Source of the DNA: Sphingobacteriaceae bacterium | GTDB lineage: Bacteria; Bacteroidota; Bacteroidia; Sphingobacteriales; Sphingobacteriaceae | DNA length: 7,032 nt | Direction: 5' to 3' | Assembly (NCBI GenBank): GCA_025450155.1 | Contig: JANWIB010000161.1 | Location: 1-7,032 of the forward strand | Shown here: piece by piece, positions 1 through 6,148 of the stretch | Layout of the letters: the number at the start of each line of letters is the position of its first letter | Numbering within the stretch: the first letter of the stretch is position 1 | Made by a program: the position numbers and the translations under genes | The notes under the pieces: generated by a model | The model's database searches: none | The model's input: only the letters and a program-made list of their open reading frames with translations | Told to the model about the DNA's origin: nothing

Positions 1-1515
1 GCCAATATTAGCTCGCAGGTCAATCTAACAGTTCATCCATTACCCCGTTTAGTGGTGCATGATCCTGCCACTGTTGTTGCCCCAACAACGGTAAATTTAA
101 CCACTTCATCTGTCACGAGCGGCAGTACCAATATAACCGCGTTTCAGTATTTTGTTAATGTCAATGGCACCACTCCTCTAGCTAATCCAAATGCGATTAC
201 CAGCAGTGGCACCTATTACATAAAAGGAGTTAACAGCGGGTGCGAGTCGGATTTAAAACCAGTACAGGTAACGATTTTGCAAAAACCTCTTGCGGTACAA
301 GATTTAAGCTATACCAATGAAAATACACCCGTAACCATTTACATCACAGCAAATGATTTAGATGCTGACGGGACAATTGATCCTGCCAGTGTTCGAATTA
401 TAACACCGCCCACCCATGGACAAATCAATACGACTCCAACAGGTTTGATTACGTATACGCCTTCCTCGGGCTATAACGGTCCTGATAACTTTATATATAC
501 GATTACGGACAATGACGGTTTAATTTCAGCTCCTGCCGCAGTGTCGATTAATATCTTTGGTTCCACTATCAGCAGCAGTGTACCTATTGCTATAGATGAT
601 TACCGCTTGATAGAATATCCTGATCCGGTTACCGTCAATATCCTTCAAAATGACCGGGCCGGAAATGATCCGATAATCCCTTCTACCGTTTCCATTATCA
701 CTCAACCGAATTATGGAAGCATTCGGGTAAATCCTAATGGAACAGTTATCTATACACCTACAGTTAATCGAGTTGGTGCAGATAATTTTACCTATACCAT
801 GAAAAATAGCAGCAATATGACATCAAACATTGCCACAGTTATTATTGATGTTATAAAAAAAGAAAGAGATCTCAGTATAGAAAAAAGGCTGATTACACCT
901 GCTGCCGAATTAAAAATCGGGAACGAAATCATATTTGAAATCAAAGTAACGAACCATGCACTTCTTCCAGCCAAGAATGTTGAAGTAACAGATATCCTTG
1001 CCGGCAATATCGGCGACAACGTGATTTTACTACCACAAACTGGCATTCCAGGTGTTGCAACGTATAATCCAGCAAATAAACGAATTACCTGGTCTATTCC
1101 TCTTATTAACGCTAATCAGAGCGCAACATTAACCATCAAAGCACGTTTATTAGGTGGATTTGAAGTGGCAAATACGGCAACGGTTACTTCATCTGATTCC
1201 GATCCTAATGGATCTAATAATACCGCGACAGTATCAGCACCCATTGCCGATCAAACGCCTTTAATTCCTAATGTTTTTACACCTAATGGCGATGGTAAAA
1301 ACGACAAACTTGTTATTCTTGGTTTGGAATTTCTGTTAGGCTCCTCATTAGAAATTTATAATCGCTGGGGAACTGTCGTGTATCGATCCGACAATTATAA
1401 AAATGATTGGGACGGGTATAATGTTAATGATGGCACTTATTTCTATATGCTGACTTGCAATAACACCACAACAACCAGTAAAACCTACGCAGGCTGGGTA
1501 CTGATTAAAAGATAA
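1..1515 (+). CDS. T9SS-sorted modular surface protein, 3' part (Ig-like, cadherin-like repeats, DUF11, CHU_C domain)
   Basis: This frame is open from the first base, so the gene is cut by the left edge; the 504 visible residues are its C-terminal part, and the GTG at 52 is an internal codon rather than a start. Domains in order (visible-residue numbering): an Ig-like CHU_C-associated repeat (about 15-93, with GTYYIKGVNSGCES); two Ig/cadherin-like repeats of the 'NDxDxDGxI...GLITYTP..GYNGPDNFIYTITD' type (about 97-187 and 195-283); a DUF11 repeat (about 290-412, with 'TNHALLPAKNVEVTD'); and a CHU_C/gliding-motility C-terminal domain (about 420-504) with VFTPNGDGKND, LEIYNRWGTVVY, WDGYN and a terminal GWVLIKR. 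By family knowledge the last domain is the sorting signal for type IX secretion, so the protein should be exported across the outer membrane and attached to the surface or released. Role as an adhesin or matrix component is inferred; no enzymatic domain is visible. It is followed by an 86-bp gap before htpG, and no functional link to htpG is implied. Confidence 0.9.
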   Translation, partial: ANISSQVNLTVHPLPRLVVHDPATVVAPTTVNLTTSSVTSGSTNITAFQYFVNVNGTTPLANPNAITSSGTYYIKGVNSGCESDLKPVQVTILQKPLAVQDLSYTNENTPVTIYITANDLDADGTIDPASVRIITPPTHGQINTTPTGLITYTPSSGYNGPDNFIYTITDNDGLISAPAAVSINIFGSTISSSVPIAIDDYRLIEYPDPVTVNILQNDRAGNDPIIPSTVSIITQPNYGSIRVNPNGTVIYTPTVNRVGADNFTYTMKNSSNMTSNIATVIIDVIKKERDLSIEKRLITPAAELKIGNEIIFEIKVTNHALLPAKNVEVTDILAGNIGDNVILLPQTGIPGVATYNPANKRITWSIPLINANQSATLTIKARLLGGFEVANTATVTSSDSDPNGSNNTATVSAPIADQTPLIPNVFTPNGDGKNDKLVILGLEFLLGSSLEIYNRWGTVVYRSDNYKNDWDGYNVNDGTYFYMLTCNNTTTTSKTYAGWVLIKR

Positions 1516-1541
1516 TATACTCCTGACAATTTGACAAGTGG

Positions 1542-1586
1542 TGATTCTTTGGAATAAGGCTTGCTAAGTATACAACCAAAGAATCA
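1542..1586. repeat. Inverted repeat between the surface-protein gene and htpG
   Basis: The arms TGATTCTTTGG (1542-1552) and CCAAAGAATCA (1576-1586) are perfectly complementary over 11 bp and separated by 23 nt. Outward pairing continues imperfectly (1538-1539 with 1589-1590). It lies 27 bp after the stop of the upstream gene and ends 16 bp before the htpG ATG. It could be a terminator for the upstream gene (the following T-run is weak: ATTTTAT), an operator for htpG, or a 5'-UTR hairpin. It does not match the CIRCE consensus (TTAGCACTC-N9-GAGTGCTAA), so HrcA control is not supported. Confidence 0.55.
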
Positions 1587-1601
1587 ATACATTTTATAGT
1601 T

Positions 1602-3485
1602 ATGCAAGAAAAAGGAACCATTTCTATTCACACCGAAAATATCTTTCCAATCATTAAGAAGTTTCTATACTCGGATCATGAAATCTTCCTCCGAGAATTA
1701 GTATCCAATGCTGTTGATGCATCGCAAAAAATCAAGCGTCTCTCCTCACTTGGGCAATACAAAGGTGAACTGGGCAATTTACAGGTAGAAGTGTCATTCG
1801 ATGAAAAGAAAAAAACCCTTACCGTTTCTGATCGTGGCTTAGGCATGACTGCCGACGAGATTAAGAAATACATCAACCAAATCGCTTTTTCGGGCGCAAC
1901 AGAATTTGTAGAGAAATTTAAGGATGCGAAAGACGCTAACGAACTGATTGGTAAATTTGGTTTAGGCTTCTACTCGGCCTTTATGGTTGCCGATAAGGTT
2001 GAGATACAAACACTCTCGTATCAGGAGGGCGCCGAACCAGCTCGCTGGATATGCGATGGAAGTACTGAATTTGAAATTACTACTGGCAATCGTAAAGACC
2101 GGGGTACCGAGATCATCCTTCATATCAATAAAGATTCTAAAGAGTTTTTAAACAAGAATAAATTACAGGAAATACTTGATAAATATTGTCGCTTTCTGCC
2201 TATTTCTATCAAATTTGGAACTAAAACAGAATCTGAGCCAGACGGTGAAGATGCAGAGGGTAAACCAAAATATAAATCGGTAGAAGTTGATAACATCATC
2301 AATAACACCAACCCCATTTGGGCAAAAGCACCTGCCGATTTGAAGGATGAGGATTACCTGGCATTTTATAAAGAACTGTATCCATTCTCCGAAGATCCAC
2401 TTTTTTGGATCCATCTGAATGTGGATTATCCCTTTAATTTAACCGGGGTGCTTTATTTTCCCAAAATCAAGAACGATTTCGAGTTAAAACCTAACAAAAT
2501 CAAGTTATTTTCACGCCAGGTATTTATTACGGATGAGGTAAAAGATATTGTTCCCGAATTTTTAATGTTATTACATGGTGTAATTGACTCGCCAGATATT
2601 CCATTAAACGTTTCCCGGAGTTTCCTACAAGCCGACAGTAATGTAAAAAAGATCAATACCTATATTACCAAAAAAGTTGCCGATAAACTGGCAGAATTAT
2701 TTAAGAAAGATCGTAAAGTTTTTGAAGAGAAGTGGCAAGATATTGGCCTATTTGTTAAATATGGTATGATTAGCGAAGAGAAGTTTTATGATAAAGCCAA
2801 AGATTTTGCTTTGCTAAGCAATACCAAGAATGAATACTTCACTTTAGATCAATACAAAGAGAAAATAAAACCGCTGCAAACCGATAAGGATAGTACCTTG
2901 GTTTACCTCTACACTACCGATGCGGCTAAACAGGATACCTACATTCAGTCGGCAAACAATAAGGTTTATGACGTATTGGTGATGAACTCTCCTATTGATA
3001 ACCATTTCATTAGCCAACTGGAGCAGAAACTTGAAAAAACAGCCTTAAAGCGAGTAGATTCTGATGTAATAGATAAACTGATTCAGAAAAACGACACACC
3101 AAAACATGCCCTTACCGAAGAGCAAAGCACTAAGGTTAAAGCGGTGTTCGAAAAGGCGATTAACAAACCGAACATGAACGTGGAGATTGAAAGCCTGAAC
3201 CCGGATGAACTTCCGGTACATGTAACCATGGATGAATTTATGCGCCGGACGAAAGACATGTCACAAATGGGCGGAGGTATGAGCTTTTACGGTATGATGC
3301 CTGAAAACTACAAAGTGGCTGTTAATGGAAATCATCCATTAATTAATCGCATACTCCAAGCAGAAAACGAAGAAGAACAAGGCCAGCTAGCCAAACAAGC
3401 CTTTGATTTAGCCTTGCTTTCTCAGGGAATGCTTACTGGTTCAGACTTAACAGAGTTTGTAAAACGAAGTGTTCAGTTGATTTAA
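1602..3485 (+). CDS. htpG: Molecular chaperone HtpG (bacterial Hsp90)
   Basis: A 627-residue, full-length HtpG: a cytosolic, ATP-driven homodimeric chaperone that remodels client proteins, in general with the DnaK system. The N-terminal GHKL ATPase domain (about 1-215) shows the N-box RELVSNAVDAS with the predicted catalytic Glu32 and Mg-binding Asn36, the DRGLGM motif (Asp77, Gly79, Gly81) contacting adenine, and the lid/G-loop GKFGLGFYSAFMVAD (117-131). The middle domain (about 235-490) has FWIHLNVDYPFNLTG and the LNVSRSFLQ loop, whose Arg339 corresponds to the ATP-contacting arginine of Hsp90s. The C-terminal dimerisation domain is about 500-627; the MGGGMSFYGMMPENYKVAVN stretch contains a Met/Gly-rich turn. 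There is no eukaryotic charged linker or MEEVD tail, as expected. The ATG at 1602 gives the usual N-terminus (QEKGTISIHTENIFPIIKKFLYSDHEIFLRELVSNA) and has no clear Shine-Dalgarno sequence, normal for Bacteroidota. An inverted repeat precedes it and a strong terminator follows, suggesting a monocistronic unit. All key residues are intact. Confidence 0.98.
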   Translation: MQEKGTISIHTENIFPIIKKFLYSDHEIFLRELVSNAVDASQKIKRLSSLGQYKGELGNLQVEVSFDEKKKTLTVSDRGLGMTADEIKKYINQIAFSGATEFVEKFKDAKDANELIGKFGLGFYSAFMVADKVEIQTLSYQEGAEPARWICDGSTEFEITTGNRKDRGTEIILHINKDSKEFLNKNKLQEILDKYCRFLPISIKFGTKTESEPDGEDAEGKPKYKSVEVDNIINNTNPIWAKAPADLKDEDYLAFYKELYPFSEDPLFWIHLNVDYPFNLTGVLYFPKIKNDFELKPNKIKLFSRQVFITDEVKDIVPEFLMLLHGVIDSPDIPLNVSRSFLQADSNVKKINTYITKKVADKLAELFKKDRKVFEEKWQDIGLFVKYGMISEEKFYDKAKDFALLSNTKNEYFTLDQYKEKIKPLQTDKDSTLVYLYTTDAAKQDTYIQSANNKVYDVLVMNSPIDNHFISQLEQKLEKTALKRVDSDVIDKLIQKNDTPKHALTEEQSTKVKAVFEKAINKPNMNVEIESLNPDELPVHVTMDEFMRRTKDMSQMGGGMSFYGMMPENYKVAVNGNHPLINRILQAENEEEQGQLAKQAFDLALLSQGMLTGSDLTEFVKRSVQLI

Positions 3486-3507
3486 TAAATAATCAGCCAT
3501 TAATCCC

Positions 3508-3540
3508 AGAAAAACCATCATTAATGATGGTTTTTCTATT
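3508..3540 (+). terminator. Rho-independent terminator of htpG
   Basis: A perfect palindrome with 15-nt arms: AGAAAAACCATCATT (3508-3522) directly abuts its complement (3523-3537). It begins 23 bp after the htpG stop. In RNA the apex must open to form a loop, leaving roughly 13 bp capped by TTAA, with the descending arm ending in TTTTTCTATTTTA. The A-run and T-run flanks make it potentially bidirectional, but the only nearby gene ending here is htpG on the + strand. Confidence 0.9.
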
Positions 3541-3608
3541 TTATACATTTAAATTCTGGCAACATTTAAAAATGCATCCCGTATTATTACTCAACCAAAA
3601 TACATGAG

Positions 3609-4349
3609 ATGAAATTTAGAAAATGTATAGCCCTCATCCCCATTTTCACTGTTCTGGTAGCACTAAATGCAAAAAGTCAGTTTAAAATCCCATCCATTAT
3701 TAAACAAGCAACTTCTTCCGGCAACACTCCATCTTCTGCCGAAATTACTTCGGGTATTAAAGAAGCATTGGAATCAGGTGTGACTGCAGGAACCAAGCGC
3801 CTCTCTGCAATCGATGGATTTCTTAATAACATGGCTGTCAAAATAGTATTCCCATCCGAAGCGCAAAAGATGGAAAAAACATTACGTGGTTTAGGTTTTA
3901 ACAGACAATGCGATGATGTAATATTGAGTCTGAACCGGGCTGCGGAAGATGCCAGCAAAGAAGCCTTGCCTATTTTTGTCTCAGCCATTAAAAATATGTC
4001 ATTAAACGATGCTTCCAACATCCTTTTAGCAAAAGAAAAAGATGCAGCAACCCATTACTTTAAACAAGCTACAACCAATCCGCTTAAAGAAAAGTTTAAG
4101 CCTATTATTCGAAATAGTCTTGAAAAAGTAGGCGCTACTAAGCATTGGTCTAATGCCATAACTCAATACAATAAAGTTCCCTTAGTTACTAAAATTAACC
4201 CTGATTTGACTGAATATGCTTTGCAAAAAGCATTAGATGGTTTATTCTATGAAACTGCTCAGGAAGAACTAAAAATCAGAAATAACGCCAATGCCAGGGG
4301 AACCGCACTTTTACAAAAGGTATTTGCTTATGCGGATAAAAACAAATAG
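3609..4349 (+). CDS. Exported DUF4197 domain protein of unknown function
   Basis: A 246-residue protein. Residues 1-24 (MKFRK, then a hydrophobic run IALIPIFTVLVAL, then NAKSQ) look like a Sec signal peptide with signal-peptidase I cleavage near NA-KSQ or KS-Q. There is no lipobox cysteine at the cleavage position, so a lipoprotein is unlikely even though Cys6 is present. Residues about 48-241 match the DUF4197 pattern as I know it: ALESGVTAGTKRLS, DGFLNN, the IVFPSEAQKMEKTLRGLGF helix, NRAAEDASKEALPIFVSAIKNMSLNDASNIL, ATHYFK, then LTEYALQKALDGLFYETAQEELKIR and LLQKVFA at the end. The mature protein should be almost all alpha-helical and periplasmic or envelope-associated. The family occurs widely in Gram-negative bacteria and has no established biochemical function that I know of; none is assigned here. 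The gene sits alone between the htpG terminator and a convergent transporter gene. The ATG overlaps an out-of-frame ATG at 3604 that stops after two codons. Confidence 0.9.
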   Translation: MKFRKCIALIPIFTVLVALNAKSQFKIPSIIKQATSSGNTPSSAEITSGIKEALESGVTAGTKRLSAIDGFLNNMAVKIVFPSEAQKMEKTLRGLGFNRQCDDVILSLNRAAEDASKEALPIFVSAIKNMSLNDASNILLAKEKDAATHYFKQATTNPLKEKFKPIIRNSLEKVGATKHWSNAITQYNKVPLVTKINPDLTEYALQKALDGLFYETAQEELKIRNNANARGTALLQKVFAYADKNK

Positions 4350-4367
4350 GTGAATTAATAAGAAAAT

Positions 4368-5330
4368 CTATACCTCGTTTACTAAAGTCTTACTTCTTAT
4401 TTTCTCCTGACGGTATTTGACTAAGTTAATCAGCAATACACTCGTCAAAATTACTACCAATCCTGTTATTTGAAGCATAGAAATGGATTCGCTTGCCAAA
4501 AAAATGCCCAACAATACGGCAACTACCGGATTTACGTACGCGTAAGTACTTACCTGCGTTGCGGGCCGAACTTCCAAAAGCCATATATAAGCACTAAAGG
4601 CCAAAATGGACCCGAAGAAGATCAGGTACGCAAGAGAAGCCCATGCAGAAACCGGAATAGCTGCCCAATTTAATCCGCTTGTTTCGCCCCGTATTAAACT
4701 GACGATACTAAAAGCCAGTCCGGCGGCAAACATCTGCCACGCTGAACTGACCGAAGCAGAGCTACCAGAGGCGGCATATTTGGAATAAATCGAACCCCCT
4801 GCCCACGACATCGCTGCAAGTATTACGATGATCATTCCGCCAAGTTCAACGCCGCTGCTTTTTGTATAAAGAGCTTTTAAAATATGTTCATAAAACAGCA
4901 ACAATACCCCTATAAATCCCATTAATAATCCTCCAATGGTGGCTTTACTTGTTAAATTCTCCTTCCACTTGGGCTTATCAAACAAAACAAACCACAAAGG
5001 AGAAGATGCTATAGTAATAGCGACCAGTCCACTCGAAAGATATTGTTCTACCCAAATTACTGAACCATTACCTATAAAAAGCAATAGTAATCCGGTAATA
5101 AAGGCGTGTTTTAATTGCCTGCCAATAAAAATTTCTTCTTTTTTATACAAGCACCACAACAACATAAGCAATGCAGCTGAAAGGAAGCGAATTGCCCCAA
5201 TCAGAAAGGGAGGAAAACCTTTTAATGCCTTTTGGATAAAAAAATAAGTAGACCCCCAAACGATATAAACAATAGCAAAAGCTACAATAACCATTAGCGG
5301 AGAAGCAGCAGTATTTTTGATTTTAGGCAT
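4368..5330 (-). CDS. EamA/DMT-superfamily permease (YedA/RhaT-like ten-TM exporter)
   Basis: A 320-residue inner-membrane protein with two tandem EamA repeats, each of about five TM helices. Approximate helices: 12-32, 41-61, 75-92, 98-117, 130-147, 164-180, 197-213, 229-250, 262-280 and 284-304. Repeat 1 opens with IVYIVWGSTYFFIQKALKGFPPFLIGAIRFLSAALLM and includes GNGSVIWVEQYLSSGLVAI and SPLWFVLFD; repeat 2 opens with GGMIIVILAAMSWAGGSIYSKYA and ends with the STYAYVNPVVAVLLGIFLASESIS motif. These are typical of the YedA-like branch of the drug/metabolite transporter superfamily, which generally exports amino acids or other small metabolites by proton exchange. The substrate cannot be read from sequence. 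The short cytosolic C-terminus is basic (KYRQEKIRSK). The gene is convergent with the DUF4197 gene, with 18 bp between the stop codons and no clear hairpin between them. A good -7 element lies just upstream; no Shine-Dalgarno sequence is visible. Confidence 0.93.
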   Translation of the reverse strand: MPKIKNTAASPLMVIVAFAIVYIVWGSTYFFIQKALKGFPPFLIGAIRFLSAALLMLLWCLYKKEEIFIGRQLKHAFITGLLLLFIGNGSVIWVEQYLSSGLVAITIASSPLWFVLFDKPKWKENLTSKATIGGLLMGFIGVLLLFYEHILKALYTKSSGVELGGMIIVILAAMSWAGGSIYSKYAASGSSASVSSAWQMFAAGLAFSIVSLIRGETSGLNWAAIPVSAWASLAYLIFFGSILAFSAYIWLLEVRPATQVSTYAYVNPVVAVLLGIFLASESISMLQITGLVVILTSVLLINLVKYRQEKIRSKTLVNEV

Positions 5331-5347
5331 AACCTGATTTTACACCG

Positions 5348-5355
5348 CAAAATTA
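5348..5355 (-). promoter_or_regulatory. Candidate Bacteroidota -7 promoter element for the EamA transporter
   Basis: On the minus strand this reads TAATTTTG, an exact match to the TAnnTTTG -7 consensus of the Bacteroidota primary sigma factor. It lies 17 bp upstream of the ATG, implying a leader of roughly 10-13 nt. No good TTG -33 element is seen at the usual distance upstream, so this remains a candidate. Confidence 0.4.
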
Positions 5356-5404
5356 GGACGAATAAATAAGATTTGCAGCATGGTAGACAAAATAGTATGC
5401 CCAT

Positions 5405-5435
5405 TAAAAAAGCCTCCAGATTTATCTGAAGGCTT
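5405..5435 (-). terminator. Rho-independent terminator for leftward transcription
   Basis: A hairpin with arms AGCCTCCAGAT (5411-5421) and ATCTGAAGGCT (5424-5434). The one non-Watson-Crick position (5416/5429) is C·A if read on the + strand but a permitted G·U pair in minus-strand RNA. The run of A at 5406-5411 becomes the U-tract of the minus transcript. Both signs indicate it terminates leftward transcription. No minus-strand gene lies immediately to its right; the next is the CDF-like gene more than 700 bp away, beyond its own apparent end. Confidence 0.75.
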
Positions 5436-5521
5436 GAAGATTAAAACAAATTTCTATAGATATAATATCAATATGTATGCCAACGTTTAAGGTAAATATA
5501 TTAAGATCAAAAACTATCCGC

Positions 5522-5547
5522 AAAGCTCCACTTAAGTGGGGCTTTTT
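5522..5547 (+). terminator. Rho-independent terminator for rightward transcription, upstream of the RRM gene
   Basis: A hairpin with 12-nt arms AAAGCTCCACTT (5522-5533) and AAGTGGGGCTTT (5534-5545), followed by TT. The single imperfect position (5527/5540) is a U·G wobble in + strand RNA and would be an A·C mismatch in minus RNA, so the orientation is +. The U-tract is 5543-5547. No convincing + strand gene ends before it, so it either ends a small RNA or acts as an attenuator in a long leader of the RRM gene, whose ATG is 148 bp downstream. Confidence 0.75.
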
Positions 5548-5615
5548 CTATAACTCTTCTTTTTGTATAAAACATGACCTTAAAACAAGACAATTATTCT
5601 TTACACTGTCTACTA

Positions 5616-5639
5616 TTTTATTTTTTATAAAAAATAAAA
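5616..5639. repeat. 24-bp perfect palindrome made only of A and T, upstream of the RRM gene
   Basis: The arm TTTTATTTTTTA (5616-5627) directly abuts its exact complement (5628-5639); pairing stops at 5615/5640. It lies 55 bp before the RRM ATG. As RNA it could form a weak, all-A-U hairpin that would melt with modest warming; as DNA it could be an UP-like promoter region or a protein-binding site. AT-rich spacers can yield such symmetry by chance, so function is unproven. Confidence 0.5.
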
Positions 5640-5658
5640 ATTTTCAAAACAATTCTTC

Positions 5659-5681
5659 AAAAAGGGTGTTACCCTATTTTT
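5659..5681 (+). promoter_or_regulatory. Small U-tailed hairpin immediately before the RRM start codon
   Basis: The arms AGGGT (5663-5667) and ACCCT (5671-5675) close a 3-nt loop GTT. After a bulged A at 5676, the A-run 5659-5662 can pair with T-run 5677-5681. It resembles a short terminator or attenuator and ends 13 bp before the ATG at 5695, so it could also modulate ribosome access. The stem is short and the prediction modest. Confidence 0.4.
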
Positions 5682-5694
5682 AAATCATAAGTAA

Positions 5695-6072
5695 ATGAAC
5701 ATTTTTATCGCAAGTCTTCCATATAGTTTGGAAGAAACTGAAATCAAAGAAATCTTTGAAGATTATGGCAAGGTTAATTCTGTAAGACTCATTACAGATA
5801 AAGATACTGGTAAAAGTAAGGGTTATGGCTTTATTGAAATGCCGAATGATGATGAAGCCTTAAAAGCTATTGAGGTTTTAAATGGGACAGAAATTTATGA
5901 ACGAAACATTTCTGTGAGTAAAGCCTTAGATAAAAAAGATACCCATAACAGAAGAAATAACTTTTCCGGAAACGGCAACCGCGATGATTTTAATCGGGGT
6001 GGTTATAACAAGGGCAGCTATAATAAAGCCGGTGGGAACAACGGTAATAATAGGGGCGGCAGATCTTATTAA
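5695..6072 (+). CDS. Single-RRM RNA-binding protein with Gly/Asn/Arg-rich tail
   Basis: A 125-residue protein. Residues 1-78 form one RNA recognition motif: RNP2 is IFIASL (3-8) on beta1 and RNP1 is KGYGFIEM (42-49) on beta3, with aromatic residues Phe4, Tyr44 and Phe46 at the usual RNA-stacking positions, the helix EETEIKEIFEDYGKV, the loop TDKDTGKSKG and the second helix DDEALKAIEVLNG. Residues about 80-125 are a low-complexity Asn/Gly/Arg/Tyr tail (RRNNFSGNGN, NRGGYNKGSYNKAGGNNGNNRGG), probably disordered and adding non-specific RNA contact. Known relatives are the small bacterial RRM proteins of cyanobacteria (Rbp) and Bacteroidota (for example RbpB in Bacteroides), which bind single-stranded RNA and act after transcription; cyanobacterial members are often cold-induced. 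A role here as a global post-transcriptional regulator or RNA chaperone is inferred. It is apparently monocistronic, with its own terminator 28 bp downstream and an unusually structured upstream region. No Shine-Dalgarno sequence is seen before the ATG. Confidence 0.95.
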   Translation: MNIFIASLPYSLEETEIKEIFEDYGKVNSVRLITDKDTGKSKGYGFIEMPNDDEALKAIEVLNGTEIYERNISVSKALDKKDTHNRRNNFSGNGNRDDFNRGGYNKGSYNKAGGNNGNNRGGRSY

Positions 6073-6100
6073 TTTAATGTTTAAAATTTGTTTGTTTGAC

Positions 6101-6136
6101 AATACAACCCTCATTTTTGAGGGTTGTATTATTTTA
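6101..6136 (+). terminator. Rho-independent terminator of the RRM gene
   Basis: A perfect 13-bp stem with arms AATACAACCCTCA (6101-6113) and TGAGGGTTGTATT (6118-6130), a TTTT loop and a following ATTTTAT tract. It begins 28 bp after the RRM stop codon. The convergent CDF-like gene ends 18 bp to its right, so the hairpin may serve both genes, though the U-rich tail is clearer on the + side. Confidence 0.88.
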
Positions 6137-6148
6137 TATCCATGAAAA

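Larger units (their letters stand above)
5331..5694. other. 364-bp intergenic region without a convincing gene
   Basis: The divergent gap between the transporter (-) and the RRM gene (+). It holds, left to right, a -7-like element for the transporter, a minus-oriented terminator hairpin, about 86 bp of AT-rich DNA, a plus-oriented terminator hairpin, a 24-bp A/T palindrome and a short U-tailed hairpin next to the RRM start. No tRNA-like fold was seen. Two ORFs (36 codons at 5380-5490 and 68 codons at 5477-5683, both +) each run through a terminator hairpin and do not look like proteins. Small RNAs are possible but not shown. Confidence 0.6.

Noticed and set aside
1531..1559. A sigma70-like TTGACA/-10 promoter upstream of htpG
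   Set aside because: TTGACA is present at 1531-1536, but no matching -10 or TAnnTTTG element occurs at the right distance, and E. coli-type promoters are not expected in Bacteroidota.
1543..1585. CIRCE/HrcA operator in front of htpG
   Set aside because: The arms (GATTCTTTGG) and the spacer of 23 nt do not match the CIRCE arms or 9-nt spacer.
3677..4021. A 114-codon minus-strand ORF
   Set aside because: It lies entirely antisense to the well-supported DUF4197 coding sequence and is a shadow of it.
4470..5247. Several + strand ORFs of 60-103 codons
   Set aside because: All are antisense to the EamA transporter, which has clear ten-TM architecture; their translations show no domain signal.
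5459..5469. Short palindrome GATATAATATC as an operator
   Set aside because: Five-base A/T-rich arms are expected by chance in this spacer.
5380..5490. A 36-codon + strand ORF (MVDKIVCPLKKPPDLSEGLK...) divergent from the EamA gene
   Set aside because: It runs through the minus-strand terminator hairpin, has no ribosome binding site, and has no hydrophobic segment or recognisable motif. It is most likely a chance ORF.
5477..5683. A 68-codon + strand ORF upstream of the RRM gene
   Set aside because: It spans the + strand terminator, the A/T palindrome and the small hairpin. Its composition is Lys/Phe/Asn-rich low-complexity, as expected from AT-rich non-coding DNA.
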